Made by a program: the position numbers and the translations under genes. From an uncultured Bacteroidales bacterium (GTDB taxonomy: Bacteria > Bacteroidota > Bacteroidia > Bacteroidales > UBA932), in assembly GCA_947302175.1 (NCBI GenBank), contig CAMYVB010000015.1:1-46518 (forward strand): a stretch of 46,518 nucleotides of DNA. Direction: 5' to 3'. Below the pieces are notes generated by a model. It ran no database searches. It saw nothing but the letters and a program-made list of their open reading frames with translations, and was not told the origin of the DNA. Below, in pieces: positions 32,461 to 41,032 of this stretch (position 1 is the stretch's first letter; every line of letters starts with the position of its first letter).

Positions 32461-33060
32461 TTAGTAGCCCAGGCTCTTTAGCCACCTTTCCACCCTGGGG
32501 CGGGCGTTCTGGGCGTCGTGGCCGTAAACGGCAAGACCCTTGGTAACCGTGGAATTGGGATAGGTGTTCTTGAGGTCCTGGATGGTGGAGCCGAGGGCGC
32601 TGCCTTCGTGGGTGGTGAAGGGAATGATGGTCTTGCCGCTCAGGTCGTGGTCCTTGAAGAAAGTGAACATGACCTGGGGGTAGGTGCCCCACCAGATGGG
32701 ACCGCCGATGAAGATGGTGTCGTACTCGGAGACATCGAGAGTGCCCTTGTAGGGGGGCAGCTCCCCGTTATCGGCTTCGGCTTGGGCGATCTCGGTCAGC
32801 TTGTCGTATGGGACGTGGTAGTCCTTTTCGGGGACTATTTCCCACTGCGGGGCGCCGGTGATTTCGCTTATCATGTCGGCTACGCGCTTGGTATTTCCTA
32901 TCTTGATTTTGCCGACGGAGTAGTTGTCGCCGGCGTGGGAGAAGAAGACGACTATGGCCTTGCCGTTCCGGGCCTGGACGGGAGCGTCCTGGGCGCTGAG
33001 GCTCGCGGGGAGAAGGACTGAAAGGGCTGTGACAAGGGCTGTGATACTCTTTGTTTTCAT
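32461..33060 (-). CDS. Exported flavodoxin-like protein
   Basis: A 199-residue flavodoxin-fold protein with a Sec signal peptide (MKTKSITALVTALSVLLPASLSA). The start at 33060 is chosen over one 7 codons earlier because it gives a normal signal. After the signal come KAIVVFFSHAGDNYS, the FMN phosphate-type motif GNTKRVADMI, YDTIFIGGPIWWGTYP and TTHEGSALGSTI. Such exported flavodoxins occur in Bacteroidales; their electron partner is unclear. It precedes glnN and ccsA on one likely transcript, and has a TATATTTG box (33083-33090) upstream. Confidence 0.88.
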   Translation of the reverse strand: MKTKSITALVTALSVLLPASLSAQDAPVQARNGKAIVVFFSHAGDNYSVGKIKIGNTKRVADMISEITGAPQWEIVPEKDYHVPYDKLTEIAQAEADNGELPPYKGTLDVSEYDTIFIGGPIWWGTYPQVMFTFFKDHDLSGKTIIPFTTHEGSALGSTIQDLKNTYPNSTVTKGLAVYGHDAQNARPRVERWLKSLGY

Positions 33061-33082
33061 TTCGTAAGACTTTTTTATCATG

Positions 33083-33146
33083 CAAATATAATTTTTTTTA
33101 TGCGCGCGCGCTAATTTTTTTATTTCGAGACTTTGGAGTAAATTTG
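33083..33146. promoter_or_regulatory. Divergent promoter region, flavodoxin (minus) and ABC operon (plus)
   Basis: Minus strand TATATTTG (33083-33090) lies 22 bp ahead of the flavodoxin start. Plus strand TAAATTTG (33139-33146) lies 17 bp ahead of the ABC ATPase start. Both are full matches to TAnnTTTG. The 48 bp between them is AT-rich with a short GCGCGCGC run. Confidence 0.65.
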
Positions 33147-33163
33147 CAAAATTTCACCCGGTC

Positions 33164-33844
33164 ATGATAGAACTGCACGGAATCCATAAAACTTATTACG
33201 GCGCCTCGCCCCTCAAAGTCCTCAAAGGGATAGACCTGAGTGTCAGGGAAGGGGAGTTCGTGAGCATCATGGGAGCCTCCGGCTCGGGCAAAAGTACCCT
33301 TCTGAACATTATCGGCATACTCGATAACTACGACGAGGGCGAGTACCGCCTCGCCGGCCGCCTCATCAAGGACCTCACCGAAGACGACGCATGCATCCTA
33401 AGGAACGAGCTCATAGGCTTCGTCTTCCAGTCTTTCAACCTCATAGGCTTCAAGAACGCCATGGAAAACGTGGCGCTCCCGCTCTACTACCGCGGTGTAG
33501 GCAGGACCGAGCGCAACGCCCTCGCCATGCAGTATCTGGAAAAAGTGGGCCTGCAGGACCACTGGGATCACCTTCCCAGCCAGCTCTCCGGTGGCCAGTG
33601 CCAGAGGGTGGCCATAGCCCGAGCGCTAATATCCAAGCCCAGGATCATCCTCGCCGACGAGCCCACCGGCGCCCTCGACTCCAAGACCACCCAGGAAGTC
33701 ATGGACCTGCTCCTTGACCTCAACCGCAAGCACGGGCAGACCATAGTCGTCGTGACCCACGAGAGCGACATCGCCGCCCAGACCGACCGCACCGTCTTCA
33801 TCAAGGACGGCCTCATCTACAAAGACGAACTCAACCGCCGATGA
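33164..33844 (+). CDS. ABC transporter ATP-binding protein (MacB/LolD type)
   Basis: A 226-residue ATPase. It shows Walker A GASGSGKST (37-45), the Q-loop FVFQSFNLIG, signature LSGGQCQRVAIARAL, Walker B IILADEPTGAL and the H-loop VVVTHES. Length and sequence fit the LolD/MacB/FtsE group, which powers mechanotransmission-type transporters rather than classical import. It is first in a run of six close genes and overlaps the first permease gene by 4 bp. Confidence 0.94.
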   Translation: MIELHGIHKTYYGASPLKVLKGIDLSVREGEFVSIMGASGSGKSTLLNIIGILDNYDEGEYRLAGRLIKDLTEDDACILRNELIGFVFQSFNLIGFKNAMENVALPLYYRGVGRTERNALAMQYLEKVGLQDHWDHLPSQLSGGQCQRVAIARALISKPRIILADEPTGALDSKTTQEVMDLLLDLNRKHGQTIVVVTHESDIAAQTDRTVFIKDGLIYKDELNRR

Positions 33845-35109
33845 GAGACCTCCTGTCAGAAGTATTCGCCTCGATAAGCCACTCCAAGACCCGTTTCCTG
33901 CTGACTGGCTTCTCGACTGCGTGGGGAATATTTCTGCTCATCGTGCTCCTAGGCACGGGACAGGGCATACTCAACGGCGTGTCGAACGCCTGGCTGGGCG
34001 AAGACGACAACGTCGTCACCATCGAGCCCTCCACCACCATGCTCGCCTGGGACGGCCTCCCCGTGGGCAGGAGGATAGACATAAGCGAGGAGGACGGTCC
34101 CATGCTCTGCGAAGCCTTCCCCGGCAATATCAGCGAATTCATCCCCGAGCTCGATCGCGAAGTGACCGTAAGCTACCGCAGCAAGTACTCAGTCACCGAC
34201 GTGGCCGGTTTCCGCCCCGGGTACAGGAAGGTAAGGAACAACATCATCCTCGCCGGGCGCGACATAAACGACTTCGATCTCGAAAGCAGGCGCAAGGTCT
34301 GCCTTGTCTCCACCAATCTCTGCAAAAGGATATTCCCCTCCGAGCAGCCCTCGCAGATAGTGGGCCGCACTATCGCCATTGGCGAAGTGGCCTTCAAGGT
34401 AATCGGCGTCTATAAGCCCGCGAAGTCCTACAACGTCTCGCGGACAATCATCGCCCCCTTCACGACTGTCAAGGCCCTGTGGTTCGAAAACGACTGCATA
34501 TCAAAGCTCTCCCTGATTGTCCAAGGCCTTGAGACCGAGGCTCAGAATCGCGTTTTCGTGGAAAGGATGCGCGAGTGCCTCGCCCGCGAAAAGCATTTCG
34601 CTCCCACCGACAAAAAGGCCCTAACGATAACCAACACCTACGACCTCGCCCTCTACATAGGCAACCTTTTCAGGACCATCAGCCTCTTCCTCTGGATAGT
34701 GGGCCTCTCGACCCTGGTCGCAGGCATTGTGGGCGTGTCTAACATGATGCTCATCTCGGTGCGTGAGCGCACGCGCGAGCTGGCGGTCCGTAAGGCCATG
34801 GGCGCCCGCCGCCGCTCCATCATTACCCTGGTGCTCACCGAGTCCGTCATCGTGACCGTCGCCTTCGGCTATCTCGGCATGGTGCTCGGCATGGGCGTAG
34901 TAAAGCTTGCGGACATAATAGTCTCCGCCAGCGTCGACGCCTCCGCCACGGGAGCGGGCAGCAGCATATTCCTCAACCCCGGCGTGAGTCTCAGTGTCGT
35001 ACTCGGCGCCACCGCCATTATGATCGTCGCCGGCCTGCTCGCAGGCTACATGCCTGCCCGCAGGGCCGTATCCATCAAACTTGTAGAAGCCCTAGCAGCA
35101 AACGATTAG
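33841..35109 (+). CDS. ABC transporter permease, MacB/FtsX type (first of pair)
   Basis: A 422-residue permease. A first membrane segment (about 20-42, TRFLLTGFSTAWGIFLLIVLLG) precedes a large periplasmic MacB-type core domain (about 45-275), then three C-terminal membrane segments (about 280-305, 330-365, 375-410). The FtsX signature SVRERTRELAVRKAMGARRRSII connects segments two and three. With its neighbour it forms a probable heterodimer. The ATG overlaps the ATPase stop (ATGA). Confidence 0.92.
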   Translation: MRDLLSEVFASISHSKTRFLLTGFSTAWGIFLLIVLLGTGQGILNGVSNAWLGEDDNVVTIEPSTTMLAWDGLPVGRRIDISEEDGPMLCEAFPGNISEFIPELDREVTVSYRSKYSVTDVAGFRPGYRKVRNNIILAGRDINDFDLESRRKVCLVSTNLCKRIFPSEQPSQIVGRTIAIGEVAFKVIGVYKPAKSYNVSRTIIAPFTTVKALWFENDCISKLSLIVQGLETEAQNRVFVERMRECLAREKHFAPTDKKALTITNTYDLALYIGNLFRTISLFLWIVGLSTLVAGIVGVSNMMLISVRERTRELAVRKAMGARRRSIITLVLTESVIVTVAFGYLGMVLGMGVVKLADIIVSASVDASATGAGSSIFLNPGVSLSVVLGATAIMIVAGLLAGYMPARRAVSIKLVEALAAND

Positions 35110-35112
35110 CCT

Positions 35113-36369
35113 ATGAATCTACTGGACAGGGACCTCTGGAGCGAAGTAGCCGTGACCATCAAAGGGCAGAAGATGCGCAGCATCCTCACGATGTTCGGCG
35201 TCTTCTGGGGCATATTCATGCTCGTGGTGCTCGTGGGCTGCGGCTTCGGCATGAAAAAGGGCCTCATAGGCAGCATAATGGGTATGTCCTCTAACAGCAT
35301 AGTCTATACCCCGACCACCACCTCCATGGCCTGGAACGGCTTCAGCGCCGACCGCCCCTGGCACATAACGGGCAAGGACGTCGAGGACATAAAGCTCAAG
35401 ATGGGCCGGCGCCTTGGCTACATGACTCTCGGCAACCTGGACGGCTTCCGCGAAGTGGGCTCGGGCGCCCGCAGCGGCTACTACCAGACCGCCGGCGTCA
35501 CCCCGACATACTACATAGATATCCCCCAGAAGGTCGTTTACGGCCGTTATCTCAACGAGACCGACGTGCGCGAGCACCGCAAGGTCTGCCTTGCCGGCGA
35601 GAGGGTGGTCGCCGAACTCTTCGACCATCCCAACCCTGTGGGGGAGAGCCTGACCGTTGAAGGCAGCGTCTACAAGATAGTCGGCGTAATTACCCACACC
35701 AACGAAAACATTTCGGTGGGATTCTTCTCCCAGGACTGCGTCCTCATCCCCTTTACTACCGAGCAGGACGCCTTCGACCACCGCGACCACATAGGCATGA
35801 TTTCGGTCGGCCTGCTGGACAAATACGACATCAACAGCGCAGGCGACGAGATTGCCGCCATCCTTAAGCGCAACCACAACATCCACCCCGACGACAAGGC
35901 CGCGATGGAGGTCATATCGATGGTGGACGCCGTCGCAGTCTATGGCTCCACTATGAAAGGAATTGAAATCCTGATACTTATAGTGGGCCTTGGGACTCTG
36001 CTCGCGGGCCTTATAGGCATAGCCAACATCATGCTCGTGACCATCAGGGAGCGCACTAAGGAGATAGGCATACGCCGCGCCCTCGGCGCCAGGCCCCGCG
36101 TCATCATAACCCAGATCATGCTCGAGGCCCTGACGCTGACCGTCGTTGCGGGACTTGCGGGGATAGTCGTCGGCACCTGGCTGCTGATAATTATGAACAA
36201 GCTCATGGGAGGAGGCTCTGATGCGCTTATTTCTCGCCCCATGATTCCGCCGCTGTACGCTTTCGGCGCTCTGCTGGTCCTCGTGGCAGGCGGCCTCGCC
36301 TCAGGCTATGTCCCTGCCAAGAGAGCGCTTAAAATCAAGGCCATAGAGGCCCTTAGAGACGATAAATAG
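35113..36369 (+). CDS. ABC transporter permease, MacB/FtsX type (second of pair)
   Basis: A 418-residue permease of the same plan as the preceding one: a first membrane segment (about 20-42, MRSILTMFGVFWGIFMLVVL), a periplasmic domain and three C-terminal segments with TIRERTKEIGIRRALGARPRVI. The two are about equal in length and clearly related, so they probably arose by duplication and act as a heterodimer. It starts 3 bp after the first permease gene. The pairing with adaptor and TolC genes points to export from the periplasm or inner membrane. Confidence 0.92.
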   Translation: MNLLDRDLWSEVAVTIKGQKMRSILTMFGVFWGIFMLVVLVGCGFGMKKGLIGSIMGMSSNSIVYTPTTTSMAWNGFSADRPWHITGKDVEDIKLKMGRRLGYMTLGNLDGFREVGSGARSGYYQTAGVTPTYYIDIPQKVVYGRYLNETDVREHRKVCLAGERVVAELFDHPNPVGESLTVEGSVYKIVGVITHTNENISVGFFSQDCVLIPFTTEQDAFDHRDHIGMISVGLLDKYDINSAGDEIAAILKRNHNIHPDDKAAMEVISMVDAVAVYGSTMKGIEILILIVGLGTLLAGLIGIANIMLVTIRERTKEIGIRRALGARPRVIITQIMLEALTLTVVAGLAGIVVGTWLLIIMNKLMGGGSDALISRPMIPPLYAFGALLVLVAGGLASGYVPAKRALKIKAIEALRDDK

Positions 36370-36383
36370 AAGATAGTTAAGAT

Positions 36384-37484
36384 ATGAAAAAAGGATTCAA
36401 AACAGCATTGTGGGTAGTGGCCCTCGGCATAGTCGCCGTCACCTTCTTCTTCCTATGGAAGCAGTCCCGCCCCGAGCCTGTAAGGTATGAGATTCTCACA
36501 TCCGAAACGCGCACCATCAGCCGCAGCTCTGTGGCGACCGGCCAGATAAGGCCCCGCCGTTCAGTGAGCGTCAAGCCGCGCATCACCGGCATCCTGAGCA
36601 CCATAGACGTGAAGGTGGGTCAGGAGGTTAAGACGGGCGACGTCATCGCCCGCGTTAGCGTCATCCCCGACATGAATTCCTACAACGAGGCCCTGAGCGC
36701 CGTGGAGTCCGCCTCCCTTCATCTCAAGGAGGCCCGCAGGGCTTTCGAGCGCACCGAGTCGCTCTACAAGGAGGGCGTCGTCCCCCGCGAGGAGTATGAA
36801 AAGGCCTCCCACGCCCTTGCGCTTGCCAAGGAAGACGAAAACAGGGCCAAGTCCTCGCTCGACATCATCCTCCATGGCAGCTCGAGCCGCAGCGGCGCTG
36901 TCAACACCACCATAGTGCGCGCCACCATGAGCGGCAAGGTAATCGACCTGCCCCTCAAGACCGGCGCATCTGTCGTAAGCACCAGCCCCTACAGCGAAGG
37001 CACGACCATAGCCACCATCGCCGATGTGACCGACATGATTTTCGACGGCAAGATTGACGAAACCGAGGTGGACATGCTCTCTGTAGGCCTTCCCGCCCGC
37101 ATCACCGTGGGTTCCAGCCTCGACCGCCGCATCACCGGCACCCTCGAGGAGATTTCCGCCATGGGAGTGAAGGAAAACGGCACCGTGATGTTCAGCGTCA
37201 AGGCTTCAATCGACAGCGACAGCGGCACTACAGAGCTGCGCGCCGGCTACAGCGCCAACGCTGAATTTATCACTGCCGAGGCCCGGGACGTCGTCTGCGT
37301 CGAGGAGGCGGCAATCGCCTTCGAGGACGGCGGCACCTATGTCTACAAGCTCGTTTCCCCTGAGGGCGCTGAGCAGAAATTCGAAAGGGTGAAGGTCGTG
37401 ACCGGCCTCAGCGACGGCCTGTACGTCGAAATCAAGGAGGGCGTCGCTCCCGGTGCGGTGCTGCGTGGCAACAAAATGAACTAG
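36384..37484 (+). CDS. Periplasmic adaptor (HlyD/MacA-like membrane fusion protein)
   Basis: A 366-residue membrane fusion protein with one N-terminal membrane anchor (about 8-26), a barrel-sandwich half (VKPRITGILSTIDVKVGQEVKTGDVIARV), a coiled-coil hairpin (about 90-155, SASLHLKEARRAFERTESLY), the second lipoyl half (VRATMSGKVIDLPLKTGASV) and beta-barrel domains (RITVGSSLDRRITGTLEEIS). It bridges the permease pair to the TolC-like channel. Gaps of 14 and 4 bp to the neighbours indicate one transcript. Confidence 0.93.
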   Translation: MKKGFKTALWVVALGIVAVTFFFLWKQSRPEPVRYEILTSETRTISRSSVATGQIRPRRSVSVKPRITGILSTIDVKVGQEVKTGDVIARVSVIPDMNSYNEALSAVESASLHLKEARRAFERTESLYKEGVVPREEYEKASHALALAKEDENRAKSSLDIILHGSSSRSGAVNTTIVRATMSGKVIDLPLKTGASVVSTSPYSEGTTIATIADVTDMIFDGKIDETEVDMLSVGLPARITVGSSLDRRITGTLEEISAMGVKENGTVMFSVKASIDSDSGTTELRAGYSANAEFITAEARDVVCVEEAAIAFEDGGTYVYKLVSPEGAEQKFERVKVVTGLSDGLYVEIKEGVAPGAVLRGNKMN

Positions 37485-37488
37485 CGCG

Positions 37489-38805
37489 ATGAAAAGACTG
37501 TTTCTACCTCTAAGCTTGCTGCTGCTTTGCCTGCCGCTTATCGTGGCGGCCCAAAGCGCGCCCTGGAGCCTCGACGACTGCATAGACTACGCTTTTCAGC
37601 ACAATCCCGCCCTCATGCACAGGGGAGTTGAATATTCCCTTCGTGAGGAGAGTCTCAAGGAGGCCTCAAACAGCCGCGTTCCCGTTATCAGCGCCGGCGC
37701 CCAGGAGACCTTCCATATGGGTAATACGCTGATAATGTACAGCATAGATGAGAACCTCACGATGTCTCTGACGCAAATCGGCGCCGCCCTCGAGATGCCG
37801 CTCATCACGGGCGGCCGCATTCCCAACACCCGCACTGCTGAGGAATATGCTCTCAAGTCCGCCGCCGAGAATATCGCAGTTTCCAAGCTAAATCTGCGCA
37901 TCAGGGTCGCTGCTGCTTATCTGCAGCTGCTCTGCGACAAGAGCAGGCAGGAAATGGCCGTCGAGCAGGTGGCCCTTTGCAAGGAGCAGCTGTGCAGCGT
38001 TTCCAAAATGGTGGACGAGGGTGTCAGGACAGGCGCCGACCTCAGCGAGACCAAGGCCGAGTTGAGCGCCGCCGAGCATTCGCTGACTGCTGCCGAAGGT
38101 GCAGTGGGCATTTCAAAGCTCGCGCTTGCGGGCATTATGGGGCTCGAAGACGATTCGGCCTTCGACATCGTGGAGATTGAGGGCGCGGTGACGGATGATG
38201 ATTCTGCGCCGCTTCTTCCTATGCTTGAGAACTTGGACAATCACCCTGCAGTGCTGTCCGCCCGGTATGCCATTTCGAGCGCCGAGTATCGCGCAAAGGC
38301 TGCCCGCGGGGCTTATTACCCCCAGCTTTCTCTTTTTGCAAACTACAACAATTATTTCTACTTCCCCATAGGCGCTCCCGGCATCCACGTTGGTTCGCAG
38401 CTTGGCGGCAACGGTTGGGGTGCGCTGGGTCTCAAGCTTGCAGTTCCCATACTCAATACTTCCACCCGCGCTCAGGCGTCGAAGGCTAAGCTCGCAATCG
38501 AGGATGCGCGCGTGACGCTCGCCGAGACGCGCATGGAGCTTTCGCGCCAGATCCGCGAGGCTTATTTCCAGACCATTACGGCCCGCGAGCGCTACTCTTC
38601 CGCCCTTAAGGCGGAGGCGGCTTCGAAGGAGGCCTACCAGTACAGGCAGAAGACTTTCGACGCCGGTCTTGCAACGGTTTATGAGCTCAACCAGAGCCGT
38701 TTGCAGTGGGTGAGCGCCTGCTCGCAGACCCTGCAGTCGAAGTATGAGTATCTGCTTCGCAAGCGCATACTTGCTTATTACAACGTTTACGGAGAAGAGA
38801 ATTGA
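37489..38805 (+). CDS. TolC family outer-membrane efflux protein
   Basis: A 438-residue outer-membrane channel. It has a Sec signal peptide (MKRLFLPLSLLLLCLPLIVAA) and no lipobox Cys, then two TolC repeats rich in long helices. The start of the mature part, WSLDDCIDYAFQHNPAL, is the usual opening of the family, and ATVYELNQSRLQWV is in the second repeat. It completes a tripartite exporter with the adaptor and ABC proteins. Its last bases adjoin the glycosyltransferase gene. Confidence 0.93.
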   Translation: MKRLFLPLSLLLLCLPLIVAAQSAPWSLDDCIDYAFQHNPALMHRGVEYSLREESLKEASNSRVPVISAGAQETFHMGNTLIMYSIDENLTMSLTQIGAALEMPLITGGRIPNTRTAEEYALKSAAENIAVSKLNLRIRVAAAYLQLLCDKSRQEMAVEQVALCKEQLCSVSKMVDEGVRTGADLSETKAELSAAEHSLTAAEGAVGISKLALAGIMGLEDDSAFDIVEIEGAVTDDDSAPLLPMLENLDNHPAVLSARYAISSAEYRAKAARGAYYPQLSLFANYNNYFYFPIGAPGIHVGSQLGGNGWGALGLKLAVPILNTSTRAQASKAKLAIEDARVTLAETRMELSRQIREAYFQTITARERYSSALKAEAASKEAYQYRQKTFDAGLATVYELNQSRLQWVSACSQTLQSKYEYLLRKRILAYYNVYGEEN

Positions 38806-38810
38806 GGCTT

Positions 38811-39965
38811 ATGCACGTCGGATTGTTCTTAGATGCTTTTTACCCTCCCGTTGACGGGGTGGTGAACGTGGTGGAGGCTTATGCGCAGAGGCTCTCTGCG
38901 AAGTGCTCCATTACCGTTTTTGCGCCCTATGCACGCGACCTGGCGCCGGATTTCGATGAGCGTTTCCCTTTCAGGGTGGTGCGCTGCAAGTCGATAATGA
39001 AAAAGACGCACACTTACCCTCAGGCGATGCCCTGGATAGATAAGGAATACAGGGACGCGATGGCCGCCTCCAAGCTGGATTTGGTTCACATTCACAGCGC
39101 TTATCCCATTGGGCTTTTCGGCAAGAGGCTGGCAAAGAAGATGGGCATTCCGCTCGTCGGCACCCTGCACTCGGATTTCAGGCCTGACGTGTATGAGCTG
39201 ATGGGAAGGCTCGCAGGCGAGGCTATGGTCAAGTTCCTTATGAACGAGTACAATTCCTGCAACGAATGCTGGGTCGCGAGCGAAGGCGTCGGACGCAAGT
39301 TCGTCGAGGAATACGGCCTTAAGAGCCCCGTGAGGGTGGTGCCGCTCTCCACCGACCATTTCCCCGTCGCCGATGTTGCAGCTGCTCGCGAGGAGATTAA
39401 CGCGCTTTACGGCTTGGAGGATGACGTTTTCGTTATGGCGCACGTCGGGCGTCAGGACCTCCAGAAAAGGGAAGATTTCATTCTTCAGAGCCTGAAGCTT
39501 TTGAAAGATAAGGGAAAGAGGTTCAAGATGCTTTTCGTCGGCGATGGCAGCAAGCACGGTTATCTTAAGAGCCTTTGCTCGAGCCTTGGCCTTGATGACG
39601 AGGTGGTTTTCTGCGGGGCGGTGAACGATAAGGATCGCCTGATAAAGATGTATTCGCGCACCGACCTGCTGTTATTCCCTTCAATTTCAGATACTTTCGG
39701 TCTCGTTAAGGTGGAGGCTGCCTGCCAGAAGACCCCGACGCTCTTCGTCAAGGGGACGCTCGCTTCGGAAGGCGTAAGGAATAACGTGGACGGTTTTACC
39801 TGCTACGAAGGTCACGAGGCTTTCGCTTCGCGCATCGCCAAGCTCATGGACCATCCCGCCCTTCTAGCTACGGTCGGGGAAGGGGCCTTCCGCTCCCTCT
39901 ACCACACCTGGGACCAGGTGGTCGACGAAGTCTTTGACAATTACTGCCGCTTGCTGGGAAAATAG
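38811..39965 (+). CDS. GT4 family glycosyltransferase (diacylglycerol glycosyltransferase-like)
   Basis: A 384-residue GT-B enzyme. The ATG at 38811 (MHVGLFLDAFYPPVDGVVN) is chosen; a TTG at 38802 overlapping the tolC stop is possible. The N-terminal acceptor domain has VHIHSAYPIGLFGKRLAKK and GTLHSDFRPDVYEL. The C-terminal donor domain has AHVGRQDLQKRED, MLFVGDGSKHGYLK and the EX7E-type region PSISDTFGLVKVEAACQK. Overall it resembles GT4 enzymes that sugar diacylglycerol or phosphatidylinositol (AlMGS and PimA style). The acceptor is unproven. It may link the exporter operon with the lipid-type cluster that starts at 40020. Confidence 0.88.
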   Translation: MHVGLFLDAFYPPVDGVVNVVEAYAQRLSAKCSITVFAPYARDLAPDFDERFPFRVVRCKSIMKKTHTYPQAMPWIDKEYRDAMAASKLDLVHIHSAYPIGLFGKRLAKKMGIPLVGTLHSDFRPDVYELMGRLAGEAMVKFLMNEYNSCNECWVASEGVGRKFVEEYGLKSPVRVVPLSTDHFPVADVAAAREEINALYGLEDDVFVMAHVGRQDLQKREDFILQSLKLLKDKGKRFKMLFVGDGSKHGYLKSLCSSLGLDDEVVFCGAVNDKDRLIKMYSRTDLLLFPSISDTFGLVKVEAACQKTPTLFVKGTLASEGVRNNVDGFTCYEGHEAFASRIAKLMDHPALLATVGEGAFRSLYHTWDQVVDEVFDNYCRLLGK

Positions 39966-39982
39966 GCCCTTCAAAGCCCTGA

Positions 39983-40013
39983 TTTGAATTATAAATTATA
40001 AATCGTATCTTTG
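39983..40013 (+). promoter_or_regulatory. Consensus promoter of the SMR/PIG-L/ATP-grasp/PSD-like cluster
   Basis: TTTG (39983-39986), exactly 19 bp, then TATCTTTG (40006-40013), a full match to the Bacteroidetes promoter. The box ends only 6 bp before the ATG at 40020, so the transcript should begin at or within a few bases of the start codon. Confidence 0.85.
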
Positions 40014-40019
40014 TCCTCA

Positions 40020-40373
40020 ATGATACGATTATTTATCCTTATTATCATCCAGGCTGTGTGCGTCGTGGGAAGCGAGTGCTTCCTTAAAGTCGCGCTTGAA
40101 AAAATAGGTGATTTTGCCTGGAGCTGGGCTTTTTTCGGTAACGCGCTTTCCTGCTGGCAGCTCTATGCCTCAGGCGCAATGGCCATTTCGGGCGTGCTCG
40201 AATGGATGGTCGTCCTCAAGCACTACGACCTCTCGCTTGCCTACCCCCTTACCGCCATCAGCTTCATACTCAGCCTTGTAGCCGGAGCTCTTATCTTCGG
40301 CGAAGCCGTGCCTGCCACCCGCTGGATAGGAGTGGTGCTCATCATGGCCGGCGTTTTCTTTGTAGCACGATAA
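40020..40373 (+). CDS. Small multidrug resistance/EamA-like membrane protein (ArnE-like)
   Basis: A 117-residue protein with four hydrophobic segments (about 4-22, 40-62, 68-90, 97-115). It carries the SMR/EamA pattern LAYPLTAISFILSLVAGALIFGEAV, with the Glu in FGEAVPATRWIGVVLIMAG. The first segment has a Glu (VGSECFLKVAL) in about the place of the EmrE proton-binding Glu. Related four-helix proteins such as ArnE/ArnF flip sugar-modified lipids. Being first in a cluster of lipid-like enzymes suggests flipping of a lipid intermediate, by inference. Upstream codons from 40011 lie in the promoter and are rejected. Confidence 0.85.
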   Translation: MIRLFILIIIQAVCVVGSECFLKVALEKIGDFAWSWAFFGNALSCWQLYASGAMAISGVLEWMVVLKHYDLSLAYPLTAISFILSLVAGALIFGEAVPATRWIGVVLIMAGVFFVAR

Positions 40374-40382
40374 TCCTTTCTT

Positions 40383-41030
40383 ATGAGCAAAAGAATATTA
40401 GTCATATCTCCGCACGCCGACGATGAAATTCTCGGTTGCGGAGGATATTTGGTGCACCAGCGCGACCTGGGCAGCGAAATTCACATCGCCTACGCCACCA
40501 TCGGCATCAAGGGCGACCCCATGAGAGAAATATGCCGTGTGGCCGAGGCAGCCAGCGTTTGCAAGAGGCTCAATGCTTCCCACCAGATTCTCATCGAGAA
40601 TTACGACGGCGAGCTCGACATGGTGCCCACCCGCTTTTTCGTAACCCAGTTCGACGCCATTTTCGACAGTTTCCAGCCTGACGAGGTTTTCGTGAACTAT
40701 CCTTCCTGGCATCAGGACCACAAGAAGGTCTACGACTCGGCCATGGCCGCCCTGCGTTTTCGCCGCGGCTTCATGCCCAAGTTCGTCGCCCTCTATGAGT
40801 ACCCCTTCGTCCTCAACCAGAACATCCACGTGGGCGGAGGCCTGTGGTATCACGGCATCACCGACTCCATGGACGAGAAGATAGATATCTTCAGCCTCTA
40901 CAAGAGCCAGATTAAGGATCCGCCTTCGCCGCTGAATCCTGACGGAGTCAAGCAGCTCGCAATGGTGCGCGGCGCCGAGTGCGGCGAGAAATACGCCGAG
41001 CTATTCTATCTCAAGCAGATGGTCCGTTAA
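40383..41030 (+). CDS. PIG-L/LmbE family N-deacetylase
   Basis: A 215-residue zinc deacetylase. The signature PHADDEILGCGG (about 10-21) and the later HQDHKKV supply the metal ligands. Family members remove acetyl from GlcNAc in GlcNAc-PI, mycothiol and bacillithiol precursors, or other N-acetylated sugars. No signal peptide, so cytoplasmic. It lies 9 bp after the SMR-like gene and 2 bp before the ATP-grasp-like gene. With the upstream GT4 gene it recalls the glycosyltransferase-deacetylase pairs of glycolipid and thiol pathways. Confidence 0.9.
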   Translation: MSKRILVISPHADDEILGCGGYLVHQRDLGSEIHIAYATIGIKGDPMREICRVAEAASVCKRLNASHQILIENYDGELDMVPTRFFVTQFDAIFDSFQPDEVFVNYPSWHQDHKKVYDSAMAALRFRRGFMPKFVALYEYPFVLNQNIHVGGGLWYHGITDSMDEKIDIFSLYKSQIKDPPSPLNPDGVKQLAMVRGAECGEKYAELFYLKQMVR

Positions 41031-41032
41031 GA

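Noticed and set aside
38811..41030. Bacillithiol biosynthesis (BshA/BshB)
   Set aside because: GT4 and PIG-L families fit loosely, but no BshC-like gene is present and the following genes are ATP-grasp-like and PSD-like; the GT4 protein looks closer to lipid glycosyltransferases.
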